Assembly (NCBI GenBank): GCA_011372855.1
Contig: DSAE01000231.1
Location: forward strand, 1 to 52,778
DNA length: 52,778 nucleotides
Direction: 5' to 3'
Source: Desulfobacteraceae bacterium
GTDB taxonomy: Bacteria > Desulfobacterota > Desulfobulbia > Desulfobulbales > Desulfobulbaceae
Positions within the stretch are counted from its first letter, which is position 1. Each line of letters opens with the position of its first letter. A program made the translations under genes and the position numbers. The notes below the pieces were generated by a model. That model worked only from the letters and a program-made list of their open reading frames with translations, ran no database searches and was not told the DNA's origin. Shown in pieces: positions 16,930 through 25,724 of the stretch.

Positions 16930-18003
16930 TCACACCTGTAAAAAAAGTCGGGCATACAGCTTCAGCATTCCGTTCCCCTTGCCCTGGGACTGCCGGCGGC
17001 GCATGATGGAACCGATGACGTCCTGCTCCGCATGCAGGATGCGCCCGATGAGTTCCCGGTCGCTGATGCCCGGAGCCCCGAGGGTTGTTTTTCTTTTTGC
17101 CAGCACCGGACCGATGTTGCCGAAAAAACCGGCGACGCCGGCCGCGTAGCCGCGAAGCTGCCCCTTTTTGACCACAAAAAGGAGCCAGAAAAACTGGTAT
17201 ATCAGAATGGGAGCCAGAAACCTGATGAAAAAAGATGCGGGATAATTTTTCAAGAGAAGAAAAAAATTGTTGCGGGTGGAAAGCCGGACGGTAAAAAAAT
17301 TGATCCGGGATCCGCTGGTGGCGCTGCCGATATGATACACTCTGGCGGCCGGCACATAGCGGCACGTGCAACCGGCCCGGTTGGCGCGGAAATTGAGGTC
17401 GACATCCTCCAGGTAGGCAAAAAAATCTTCGTCGAACAAACCAAGCCGTTCAAACATGGTCCGGCGGTACAGGGCCGCACCGCCGCAGGCCCCGAACACC
17501 CGGCGCGACCGACCATACACCTCGCCATCGCGCTCCATGGTCCCCAGGCGGTAGCCCACCCCGCCCCGCAAAAATCCGTCTCCCGCCCCGTCCAGGATGT
17601 CACGGTGCCGGTAACTGAGCATCTTCGGGGCAAAAAAATCCTCATCGCTGCCAGCGGCGGCCCCCGCCAGTTCCGCAAGGCAGTCCGGCGCCAGTTCCGT
17701 ATCATTGTTGAGGAGGAAAATCAGGGGGGCTGAGCCGGCCGCAATGCCGGCATTGACCGCGGCGCTGAATCCCCTGTTGGCATCCAGGACAATCAGCCGG
17801 ACATCGGGAAACCCGGCGCGGATATAATCGGCGCTGCCGTCGGTGGAGCCGTTGTCGACAACAATGACCCGGAAGGACGTGAACGACTGATTGAAAATCG
17901 ACTCCAGGCAGGGCCCCAGGAACTGCTTCCCGTTCCATGTCGGAATGACAATATCGATTTCATGGAGGTCGGCACGCTTCTGATCGCTCATCCCTTCCTG
18001 CAT
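16930..18003 (-). CDS. Glycosyltransferase family 2
   Basis: 'DIVIPTWNGKQFLGPCLESIFNQSF', 'VIVVDNGSTDGSADYI', 'LIFLLNNDTELAPDCL', 'FFAYLEDVDLNFRANRAG'. Confidence 0.9.
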   Translation of the reverse strand: MQEGMSDQKRADLHEIDIVIPTWNGKQFLGPCLESIFNQSFTSFRVIVVDNGSTDGSADYIRAGFPDVRLIVLDANRGFSAAVNAGIAAGSAPLIFLLNNDTELAPDCLAELAGAAAGSDEDFFAPKMLSYRHRDILDGAGDGFLRGGVGYRLGTMERDGEVYGRSRRVFGACGGAALYRRTMFERLGLFDEDFFAYLEDVDLNFRANRAGCTCRYVPAARVYHIGSATSGSRINFFTVRLSTRNNFFLLLKNYPASFFIRFLAPILIYQFFWLLFVVKKGQLRGYAAGVAGFFGNIGPVLAKRKTTLGAPGISDRELIGRILHAEQDVIGSIMRRRQSQGKGNGMLKLYARLFLQV

Positions 18004-18095
18004 CGCCTTGGCCGGCAGCAGCAGAACCGGTCCACACTCAGTGTCAGGGCAAGATGTCTGTTCATCGGCTCTTCAAAGGAGGAAACAGCACTCCG

Positions 18096-19049
18096 TCATG
18101 GACGACGGATCACTTCCTTGACGTAATAGATCGGCTTGTTCTGCGACTCGTGATAGGTCCTGATCTGCAGTTCGGAAATGAGGCCGAAGGTGACGAACTG
18201 AATGCCGATGAAAATCAGCAGTATGGCGAGCAGCAGCATGGGCCGGTCCGCGAGGGGCATGGCATAGAGCTGTCGCTGTACGACGAGGACAAACGAAATC
18301 AGCGCGCCCAGGCAGAGGGAAATCAGGCCGATAAGACCGAAGATGTGAATCGGCCGGTTTGAATAGCTGAGCAGGAATTTAACGGTAATCAGGTCGAGGA
18401 TGACCCGGAAGGTGCGGGAAATACCGTACTTGGACGTCCCGTGCTGACGGGGCCGGTGATTCACCCTGACTTCGGCGATGGATATGCCGACGGCGCTGGC
18501 GATGGCCGGGATAAACCGATGCATTTCGCCGTACAACTTGATATTCTCGACCACATACTTCCGGAATGCCTTCAGCGTACAGCCGTAATCATGGAGCTTG
18601 ACCCCCGTTATCCAAGATATGAGACGGTTGGCGATCATGGAAGGCAGCCGGCGGCTCCAGAAGGGGTCCTGCCGCTTGAACCGCCAGCCGGCCACCACGT
18701 CGTTGCCCTCGTTGATTTTATCCAGAAGTTTCGGAATATCAGCCGGATCGTTCTGCAGGTCCCCGTCCATGGTGACGATGACATCGCCGCATGAATAGTC
18801 GAACCCGGCCGACATGGCGGCTGTCTGCCCGAAATTCCTTCGGAAGTTGACGACCACCACATGCTGATCTTCGGCGCCGATCTCCCTGATCAGTTCAGCC
18901 GTCCGGTCGGAACTGCCGTCATTGACAAAAAGAATTTCATAGGACCGGCCGTCCATCACCGAAATAAGTTCCCGGTACAGTTCCCGAACGTTGTCCTCTT
19001 CATTATACAGGGGAACAACTATGGAGACATCAACTTGTTTGTCCATCAC
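18096..19049 (-). CDS. Polyprenyl-phosphate glycosyltransferase, GT2 (DPM1/GtrB/ArnC-like)
   Basis: 'VSIVVPLYNEEDNVRELYREL', 'ILFVNDGSSDRTAELI', 'VIVTMDGDLQNDPADIPKLL', two C-terminal TM helices. Confidence 0.93.
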   Translation of the reverse strand: MMDKQVDVSIVVPLYNEEDNVRELYRELISVMDGRSYEILFVNDGSSDRTAELIREIGAEDQHVVVVNFRRNFGQTAAMSAGFDYSCGDVIVTMDGDLQNDPADIPKLLDKINEGNDVVAGWRFKRQDPFWSRRLPSMIANRLISWITGVKLHDYGCTLKAFRKYVVENIKLYGEMHRFIPAIASAVGISIAEVRVNHRPRQHGTSKYGISRTFRVILDLITVKFLLSYSNRPIHIFGLIGLISLCLGALISFVLVVQRQLYAMPLADRPMLLLAILLIFIGIQFVTFGLISELQIRTYHESQNKPIYYVKEVIRRP

Positions 19050-19137
19050 ATTTATCCACGATCACCGCTGTCTTTACAAAATGGGAAATCGAAAAAAAAA
19101 TGAAAATCCGTCAAAGACGGCACCAAAGAAAGGCCCC

Positions 19138-19866
19138 TTACGATTGTCCAAGCAGCAGGTACATCCAGGATTTAGGTAAATTTCTCCGATAATGCTCCAT
19201 TACATATTCATACCACTCGGCAGCCATCACCTGGAAACCATATTCATTGGGGTGCAGCTTGTCTCCATAACAGCCGTACGGGTAGACATAATCCCGCCAG
19301 TCAGGTTCCATCCTCGCATACAAATCAACCAGTACGACTTCCTTCTCAGCCGCCAGCATGCGAATGTTTTCGTTCATCCCCTGGATATCTTTCCATTCAT
19401 ACCGGGGATCCGGGGTTATGGTGGCAAGAAACGGCACTAATCCCCGCGCACGGGCTTTATCAATCATAACTTCGAGATTGAAACGTATCGTCTCAAAGGA
19501 AGAGAGAAATCCCAAATCATTCGTCCCTTCCAGGATGAGAATATACCCCGCCTCCCTGTTGCATACGTCGTCCAGGACTTCATCAATCCTGTTGGCTCCG
19601 TCATCCGTCGTTTCTCCCCGCCTGCCGTAATTGTAAACCGGGAGGTTCAGCCCGTCCGCTTCCAGCAGGAGCTGCAGTTCATTGGGGTATCCGTATCCGC
19701 CGCGCATGCCGCAGGTGACGGGGATAGGATTGCATCCCTGCGTCAGGCTGTCGCCGAAGGCGATGATATTTTCGGCAAACACTGTTTCGCAGGCAAGAAG
19801 GATCATTATGACGTTCAGCCAGAGAGCAGGAAGACCGGCTCTCAACCCTGTTGCTTTCAATTTCAT
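19138..19866 (-). CDS. Secreted SGNH/GDSL hydrolase
   Basis: Signal peptide; 'IIAFGDSLTQG', 'YNYGRRGETT', 'LILEGTNDLG', 'KLHPNEYGFQVMA'. Confidence 0.9.
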   Translation of the reverse strand: MKLKATGLRAGLPALWLNVIMILLACETVFAENIIAFGDSLTQGCNPIPVTCGMRGGYGYPNELQLLLEADGLNLPVYNYGRRGETTDDGANRIDEVLDDVCNREAGYILILEGTNDLGFLSSFETIRFNLEVMIDKARARGLVPFLATITPDPRYEWKDIQGMNENIRMLAAEKEVVLVDLYARMEPDWRDYVYPYGCYGDKLHPNEYGFQVMAAEWYEYVMEHYRRNLPKSWMYLLLGQS

Positions 19867-20068
19867 ATGCTGAAATCCTGAGTGTGGTCAACCCCGAGGA
19901 ATGATCTGATCTGCAATCCGGGGCTGTCATGATCAGCCCCTCTTTTTCGTACAGGCAGACTCCGTGGGCCCATGTCAGAGCGGCAGGCCGGCGGAATGCC
20001 AAACAATATGTCAGGTACGGCTCGAAGCTGCGTTGACAAGGTATACATGCATTGCCCGGCCCATCACC

Positions 20069-20899
20069 TCAATTCGAAAACCGCGGGATCTGCGAAACCC
20101 GGACAGTCCTTTTCCCCTCCCCGTCATTTATGAAAAGCGCCGCCTGATTCGGGTCCTGCACCATATCCTGAACAGCAACCAATTCTTCCTGCAGCAGCTC
20201 TGTCCCGCGCAAGACGTTCTCTCTCTCCTCCCTGTCGTCTACCTGCCAATTCTTGCCGTCCCATACCTGGTAAACATGCGTATATCTTCCGTTGGCAAAG
20301 GTTTTCCAGGACAAAATCACCCCGCCGGAAGCATCGTTCAAGAGCGCGGGGCGCAGATCCGGGACATCGTTCTCGTCATGGGCTCTTGCGGGAGGGACCC
20401 ATGCGCCTGCCGACCAGCGGCTCCAATAGATGTCCTCGAACCTTGCCTCCGGGCTTCTTCCCTCCCAGGCTATCCAGGGAGTATTCTCCCGGTCGATCAT
20501 GATTGACGCCACACCATTGCTCGCAAGCCCTGTGGATATTTTTTCAGGATGTCTCCATCCTGATCCGTTGAAATAGGTGTATTCGAGAAAACTTCCCCCG
20601 CTGCCCCTTTTGCTCCACACAACCCAGATTTTCCCGTCATCGCCGGAACCGACGGAAGGGGAAAAAACCGCCTCCGGACCCTGGCTGAGCTGCACGGGGG
20701 CCGTCCAGCCGTTCTTTTCGCAACTGCTGTAGTACACCTGCGCGCCCCGGCCATAATCCGCCGACCAGACAAGTTTCAGCTCCCCTTCCATGGCCGCGCC
20801 CCCGGAGGCATTGGCAATAAAGAGCGGGCTCCAGGCAAAAACAAAAGTCAACAGAGGCAGGAGCGCATGCCGAAAGGCATGAAACATTGTCACCTTCAT
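20069..20899 (-). CDS. Secreted BNR/sialidase-like beta-propeller protein
   Basis: Signal peptide; repeated blades 'GKIWVVWSKRGSGGSFLEYTYFNGSGW', 'NTPWIAWEGRSPEARFEDIYWSRWSAGAW', 'GGVILSWKTFANGRYTHVYQVWDGKNW'. Confidence 0.65.
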   Translation of the reverse strand: MKVTMFHAFRHALLPLLTFVFAWSPLFIANASGGAAMEGELKLVWSADYGRGAQVYYSSCEKNGWTAPVQLSQGPEAVFSPSVGSGDDGKIWVVWSKRGSGGSFLEYTYFNGSGWRHPEKISTGLASNGVASIMIDRENTPWIAWEGRSPEARFEDIYWSRWSAGAWVPPARAHDENDVPDLRPALLNDASGGVILSWKTFANGRYTHVYQVWDGKNWQVDDREERENVLRGTELLQEELVAVQDMVQDPNQAALFINDGEGKRTVRVSQIPRFSN

Positions 20900-20977
20900 G
20901 CTGTTATTGCCTTGTTGTCACATCAACGGCTTGCGGGTGCACCAGGGTTCTCAAGCGGCTGATCCTGTGTATTTTTG

Positions 20978-21550
20978 TCATTTGAACCTCTTATCCAAAA
21001 GCAAGAGGTTGGGGCCAAGATGTGCCGGAGCCGCTGCGGCAAAGTTGGTGGAAGGCACTTTCCAGTTCAGCATGACGATGTTGCTGCGTTCCCGGACATT
21101 CGGGGAAACATGGTTCCGCGCCGTGCCGCTGACCATGAATCCGTACAGCTCGCCTGTTCTCGGAGTGAAAGTGGTCAACGGATCTTTCTTGATATGATCG
21201 CCGTTCACCGCATACAGTCCTTTGACGGTCTGGCCAAAACGCAGCCACTCCCAGGTGGCCGCATACCAGTTGTTGTTGCGGTAGACGAAAATCCAGGGAT
21301 TGGCGTTCAAATTTTCCGGCCAGACGCGGGCCTTGTCATAGTCGAGGGTAATATGAGAGGAACTGATGGTCACACACCTGAGGTTTGCGGTCTGTTTCCA
21401 GGAGGAGACGTCGGCATCCAGCCAGATCACATTGCTCAAGTCATCGGCGATGGGCGGCGGCGTCTGGGCATGGAGAGCGGGTCCCGACATGCCGCAGAGA
21501 AACAGTACCAGTGAAAACAGACCAATACGTATCGTGTTCTTCAATCTCAT
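20978..21550 (-). CDS. Secreted protein of unknown function
   Basis: Signal peptide (LFSLVLFLCGMSGPALHAQ), compact W/N-rich domain, no family recognised. Confidence 0.6.
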   Translation of the reverse strand: MRLKNTIRIGLFSLVLFLCGMSGPALHAQTPPPIADDLSNVIWLDADVSSWKQTANLRCVTISSSHITLDYDKARVWPENLNANPWIFVYRNNNWYAATWEWLRFGQTVKGLYAVNGDHIKKDPLTTFTPRTGELYGFMVSGTARNHVSPNVRERSNIVMLNWKVPSTNFAAAAPAHLGPNLLLLDKRFK

Positions 21551-21795
21551 CAGATTCTCCCGGAAAATTTGATTTTGACAATGGCTGTCTTGACAGAGGG
21601 CTGCTTTTCCGTCTCCCTCCCCCGGACTGCTGCCGGGAAGTGATCCCCGCGGCGACGAAAAAGCATAAAAAAAATAATCGTATTCTTAAATTACATTGTC
21701 GCAAATATCAACTTTAATTTTCCATACTTGCGAATAACATGCCTCCATGAACCGCGTTTTCCCCTCATCCCCGGAAACCGGCTTCGCCCGCCTTG

Positions 21796-23871
21796 TTACT
21801 CCCGCAGGAAAATATCGGGCCAGCAGTCATTGCCCGTATGATAGGTCAGGCGCACCGCCTCTGTCCAGGGGGAACCGGTCCGCCAGAGAAAAATTTCATA
21901 ATCGGCCGTATCGTGTTCATGCCCTTCGCTGCTGGCGCCATAAACCAGGAACCGGCCGTCATTGGAAACCCGGGGGAAATACTCGTGACTGTATTCACCG
22001 GGAGCGTCAAACCAGAGTTCTCTCTGGAACCCGGCGGGATTAATCTTGTAGACGGCGTTCTGTTTTCTTCCGCCATGGTCGATCGCATAGAGATATTCAT
22101 CCCCGGGTCCCCAGCTCAACTGACAGCCGCCGCCAACGCTCCTGACGTTTCCCTCCGAATCGATAACCGCGGTTTCCCTCCTGCCCTCCCTCAGGGTTAC
22201 GGCAAGCAGCGTGCCGTCCCCGCTGACCATCGGGGTCTGCAGGATCACCGAACCAGGCACCTGTACATTCACGCCTGAATGGAACAATACTTTCTCCGAC
22301 CCGGAGAGGAGATCAATTTCAACCACCTGGTTGCCCTCCCGCTGGAAATAGATCTTGCCGCCGTCAGCCGACCATGTCGGGACATTGCCGTTTTCGGCGA
22401 CAAGCTGCTCAACGCCGCTTTCCAGGTCCAGCAGATAAATGTCCCAGGCATAATAATTCCGCTGGGAAACCCAGGGCTGCTGCGACCGGGCGAACACGAT
22501 CCGCCTGCCGTCCGGTGCAATGCGGGGATAATATTCCGTATGCGGATGGGTGGTTAGGCGGACAATCTCCCTGCCGGGCAGGGTCAGTTTGAGAATATCG
22601 TGATTGCCGAACCTGTTGGAGCTCCAGACAACAAACCCCTCTGCTTCGTTCAGGAAGTTCTCGTTCAGCCCCTCGTTCTGCTCAACCGGCACGACCTCCC
22701 CGCTGTCCGGGGCAACCAGGGAACCCTGTTTCTGCAGGCCCTTAATCTGCACGGCAAGAAAAAGCATGCCGCCGCAAAAAAGAAAGAATGAGACCAGCAG
22801 GTAGCGTTTATTGAGCGCTAAAAAAGAAGCGCCTTTATGCAGGTGGAGCGAACCGGTCCTGACCAGAAAAGTGATCAGGGCGATGCCCCCAAGGGTGTAG
22901 TCGACGATCTGGCTCAATATGTGCAGACCCAGCATGATAACCAGCGAGGCGGACCGGCTCGCTCCCAGGGCGACCATGGCAAGCATCCCTGTCGCTTCAT
23001 AGGTGCCGAAACTCATGAACGTGGGAACCGGCAGGCTGGCTCCGGCCTCCGCGCTGACAAGCGCTATCAGAACCGAAACAGGATGGGTTGAGATGTCGGC
23101 AAAATGGGTCGCGACAACCCCGAAAAACAAACAATACAGCCCCAGATATTTACTCAAACGGATACCCAGCGAAAGAAGGAGCAAGCGGCCGAGAATCCCT
23201 GCTTTTCTTGTCTGCTGCAGCGCTGTCGCCGTTTTCCGCAGCAAGGCGACGATCCTGCCGGCAAGGCCCCTGCTGCCCCACGAGGTACGGGCGAGAAGTG
23301 TCGTACCATACTCGAGAAACGGAAAAAGAAAGAACAACAGCGTGGCGATGACCACGATCAACATCCCCAATACCCCGATCACCCAGAGCTGCAGGCCGAT
23401 TGTCAGCAGTTGATAAAGGATTATCCCCGCGATCATAACGCTCAGGGCCACTAAATCGAAAACAAAACTGATGGCCAGGGAAGACAGGCAGGACTGGGCG
23501 CTGACCGAATACCCCCGGTTGAGCATGGCGATGTAGCTTAATTCCCCCAGCCTGGCGGGAAGCATGTCGACAAACATATTGCGGCTGACCGTCACCAGAA
23601 GCAGATGGAAAAAACCGGGAGGATCGGGTTCGGATGATTTCAGCAGCAGGCCGTAGCGAAACGCCCCCAACACCGATCGCACCAGTACCGCGGCGCAATA
23701 CAGAACAACCATCAGCAGGGGAACACCGGTCAGGGCGGCAACCAGCGACGGCCATACGGAAGGTTCAGCCGAAGACGTGGCGGCATGTATCAATACGGCA
23801 ATGAGCATGCCGGAAACTCCGGCGGAAAGGAGAATATGAGAAAAATTGGTACTGAAAACGGCCTTATTCAT
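21796..23871 (-). CDS. Flippase-like (LPG-synthase TM-type) membrane domain fused to a TolB/PD40-like beta-propeller
   Basis: N-terminal ~330 aa multi-TM with 'VSRNMFVDMLPARLGELSYIAMLNRGYSVS', 'PVPTFMSFGTYEATG'. C-terminal propeller 'VWSSNRFGNHDILKLTLPGREIVRLTTHPHTEYYPRIAPDGRRIVFAR'. Confidence 0.85.
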   Translation of the reverse strand: MNKAVFSTNFSHILLSAGVSGMLIAVLIHAATSSAEPSVWPSLVAALTGVPLLMVVLYCAAVLVRSVLGAFRYGLLLKSSEPDPPGFFHLLLVTVSRNMFVDMLPARLGELSYIAMLNRGYSVSAQSCLSSLAISFVFDLVALSVMIAGIILYQLLTIGLQLWVIGVLGMLIVVIATLLFFLFPFLEYGTTLLARTSWGSRGLAGRIVALLRKTATALQQTRKAGILGRLLLLSLGIRLSKYLGLYCLFFGVVATHFADISTHPVSVLIALVSAEAGASLPVPTFMSFGTYEATGMLAMVALGASRSASLVIMLGLHILSQIVDYTLGGIALITFLVRTGSLHLHKGASFLALNKRYLLVSFFLFCGGMLFLAVQIKGLQKQGSLVAPDSGEVVPVEQNEGLNENFLNEAEGFVVWSSNRFGNHDILKLTLPGREIVRLTTHPHTEYYPRIAPDGRRIVFARSQQPWVSQRNYYAWDIYLLDLESGVEQLVAENGNVPTWSADGGKIYFQREGNQVVEIDLLSGSEKVLFHSGVNVQVPGSVILQTPMVSGDGTLLAVTLREGRRETAVIDSEGNVRSVGGGCQLSWGPGDEYLYAIDHGGRKQNAVYKINPAGFQRELWFDAPGEYSHEYFPRVSNDGRFLVYGASSEGHEHDTADYEIFLWRTGSPWTEAVRLTYHTGNDCWPDIFLRE

Positions 23872-23903
23872 CGAACATCAATCCTTGCAGAAAACAGATA
23901 CGA

Positions 23904-24875
23904 TTAAACGACACGGTCAACGGTTCTCTTCGGCGAAAACGCCCGGACAAGATACAAAAGCCCCCCGATCATTGAATAGCAAAGGGTCATGGCGAGAAAC
24001 AGCAGGGCCAGCGACCTGGTTTCCAGATCGGTCATCCCTGCCAGGCCGAAGAAATACACATAACCGACATCTCTGACCCCTATGCCGTAAATGGATATCG
24101 GCACGGCCTCCATCAGGGTAATCAGCGGGACAAAGGCGCCGAAATACATGAAAGGAACAGCGACATGCAGGGAAAGCGCCATGAGGTACACCGCCAGAAT
24201 CATAAGAAACTGGAAGATAAAGGAAATAAGCATGACCCGCCTGACAGTCCGCGGCGCCGAGCCGTATCGGGAAAACGTTGCAAAAAACTTCTCCACGATG
24301 CCCACAAGGGCCGGAAAACGGTCCAGGGAAGTTATGCGCAGCACCCTGAGCACCGGTTTCCTCTTCCATACCATATACAGCGCGACAAGGAGCAGCAGCA
24401 GCAATCCAAGGGGCAGGAGGACAATGGTGAAATTTTCCATCCGGGGCGCCGCCAGCAATGACGAAATGAGACTGAGACAGACAAGAGCGAAGAATCCGGT
24501 CAGGCGATCGGCAAGAACGGAGGCGACGGATTTTACCGTCTGCTTGCTTTTTTGGGCGACATCGTAAATTCTGTATGAATCCCCCCCGATATTTGACGGA
24601 AGAAATACATTGAAAAAACCGCCGATAAGGTAACTGACGACAAGCTTGCGCAAAGAAATATCCACACCATCGCTCAGAAGGAGGATCCGCCACTTGAGGG
24701 CGCTGAAGGTCGTATTGGCCAGCAGAATACAAAAAACCAGGATGAGCAGGAGAAAATTGCACTCGGCGAACAGGGCGAGAATCTTTTCCAGGGGCGTTTG
24801 CTGGTAGAGCAGAAAAAAGAGGATACCGCTGACGAGAAATTTGAAAAGAAAAAAAAGGGCTCTTCCGGACTTCAT
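23904..24875 (-). CDS. Flippase-like / LPG-synthase TM family membrane protein
   Basis: 'WRILLLSDGVDISLRKLVVSYLIGGFFNVFLPSNIGGDSYRIYDVA', 'EAVPISIYGIGVRDVGYVYFF'. Confidence 0.88.
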   Translation of the reverse strand: MKSGRALFFLFKFLVSGILFFLLYQQTPLEKILALFAECNFLLLILVFCILLANTTFSALKWRILLLSDGVDISLRKLVVSYLIGGFFNVFLPSNIGGDSYRIYDVAQKSKQTVKSVASVLADRLTGFFALVCLSLISSLLAAPRMENFTIVLLPLGLLLLLLVALYMVWKRKPVLRVLRITSLDRFPALVGIVEKFFATFSRYGSAPRTVRRVMLISFIFQFLMILAVYLMALSLHVAVPFMYFGAFVPLITLMEAVPISIYGIGVRDVGYVYFFGLAGMTDLETRSLALLFLAMTLCYSMIGGLLYLVRAFSPKRTVDRVV

Positions 24876-24878
24876 CTG

Positions 24879-25628
24879 TCACCCGTATCCGTTGCGATCT
24901 CTTCTGTTTTTCATGATCTTTGCCGGCACCCCCGCACATATGCCGTATTCGGGAATGGACCGTGTCACAACCGCCCCGGCGGCGACAACCGCGCCCCTGC
25001 CAAGGACCACCCCTCCAAGAACAGTCACCTTGCCGCCGAGCCAGACATCCTCCCTGATCTCCACCCCGCCGTCATTCCGAATCCCCTGTTTGCGAATAGG
25101 GATATCCAGCCGGTCGAAATTGTAGCTCCCCCCTCCGATGACAAGACATCCCTGGCCCAGTATGCAATCCCTGCCGATAACCACCGGGCACCCGTTCGTT
25201 GACTGTATAATTGTTTGCGCATTAATACCCGTATTTTCGCCAATCGTTATTGAGCCGTCCTTGCAGGAGAGCATGACCTGATTCGACATGATGACGTTCC
25301 TGCCGATATGGATGGTTGCATCGGACTCCGAGGATCTGCCGTCAAGAACACAGTTTTCACTGATGACGACGTTGTCGTCGATGCGGATCCGGTTCGGATG
25401 GCGGACCACTATCCCCCCGGCGAACACCGCGCCCCTGCCGCACGAACCAAACATCCTCGGCCAGAAAATTTTTCTGAGCGCGATTCCAAACGCCCCCGGA
25501 AAACAGCCGAGGAGCATGCACCATTCGAAATACAGCAGACTGAGGAATGAGTGAGAACCCACCATTGTTTCCTGATATCTGCTGAGTGCCGATCCCCTGC
25601 CGGTGACAGCATCGTGTGTTTTTTTCAT
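24879..25628 (-). CDS. Left-handed beta-helix acyltransferase (WbbJ/Maa-like)
   Basis: Hexapeptide repeats ending 'REDVWLGGKVTVLGGVVLGRGAVVAAGAVVTRSIPEYGICAGVPAKIM'. Start taken as MKKTHDAVTG. Confidence 0.88.
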   Translation of the reverse strand: MKKTHDAVTGRGSALSRYQETMVGSHSFLSLLYFEWCMLLGCFPGAFGIALRKIFWPRMFGSCGRGAVFAGGIVVRHPNRIRIDDNVVISENCVLDGRSSESDATIHIGRNVIMSNQVMLSCKDGSITIGENTGINAQTIIQSTNGCPVVIGRDCILGQGCLVIGGGSYNFDRLDIPIRKQGIRNDGGVEIREDVWLGGKVTVLGGVVLGRGAVVAAGAVVTRSIPEYGICAGVPAKIMKNRRDRNGYG

Positions 25629-25724
25629 TACCTGCTTTTCCTGCTCTCCGTTTTCCTGTTCCTGCCCCGGCAGCCCCGGCACGGCAATGGCAACGGGGTT
25701 GCTGCATCAGCGAACATGTCCTGA

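Noticed and set aside
16919-17371. N-terminal extension of the 425-aa ORF 16094-17371
   Set aside because: Overlaps the coding sequence of the neighbouring GT2; the GT2 domain starts cleanly at MASTAVIIVTHNS (16918).
21660-21740. AT-rich stretch upstream of the 20978-21550 gene with TTGCGA-16-TACGAT on the minus strand
   Set aside because: Plausible sigma70 promoter, but matches are weak and not distinguishable from chance in AT-rich intergenic DNA.
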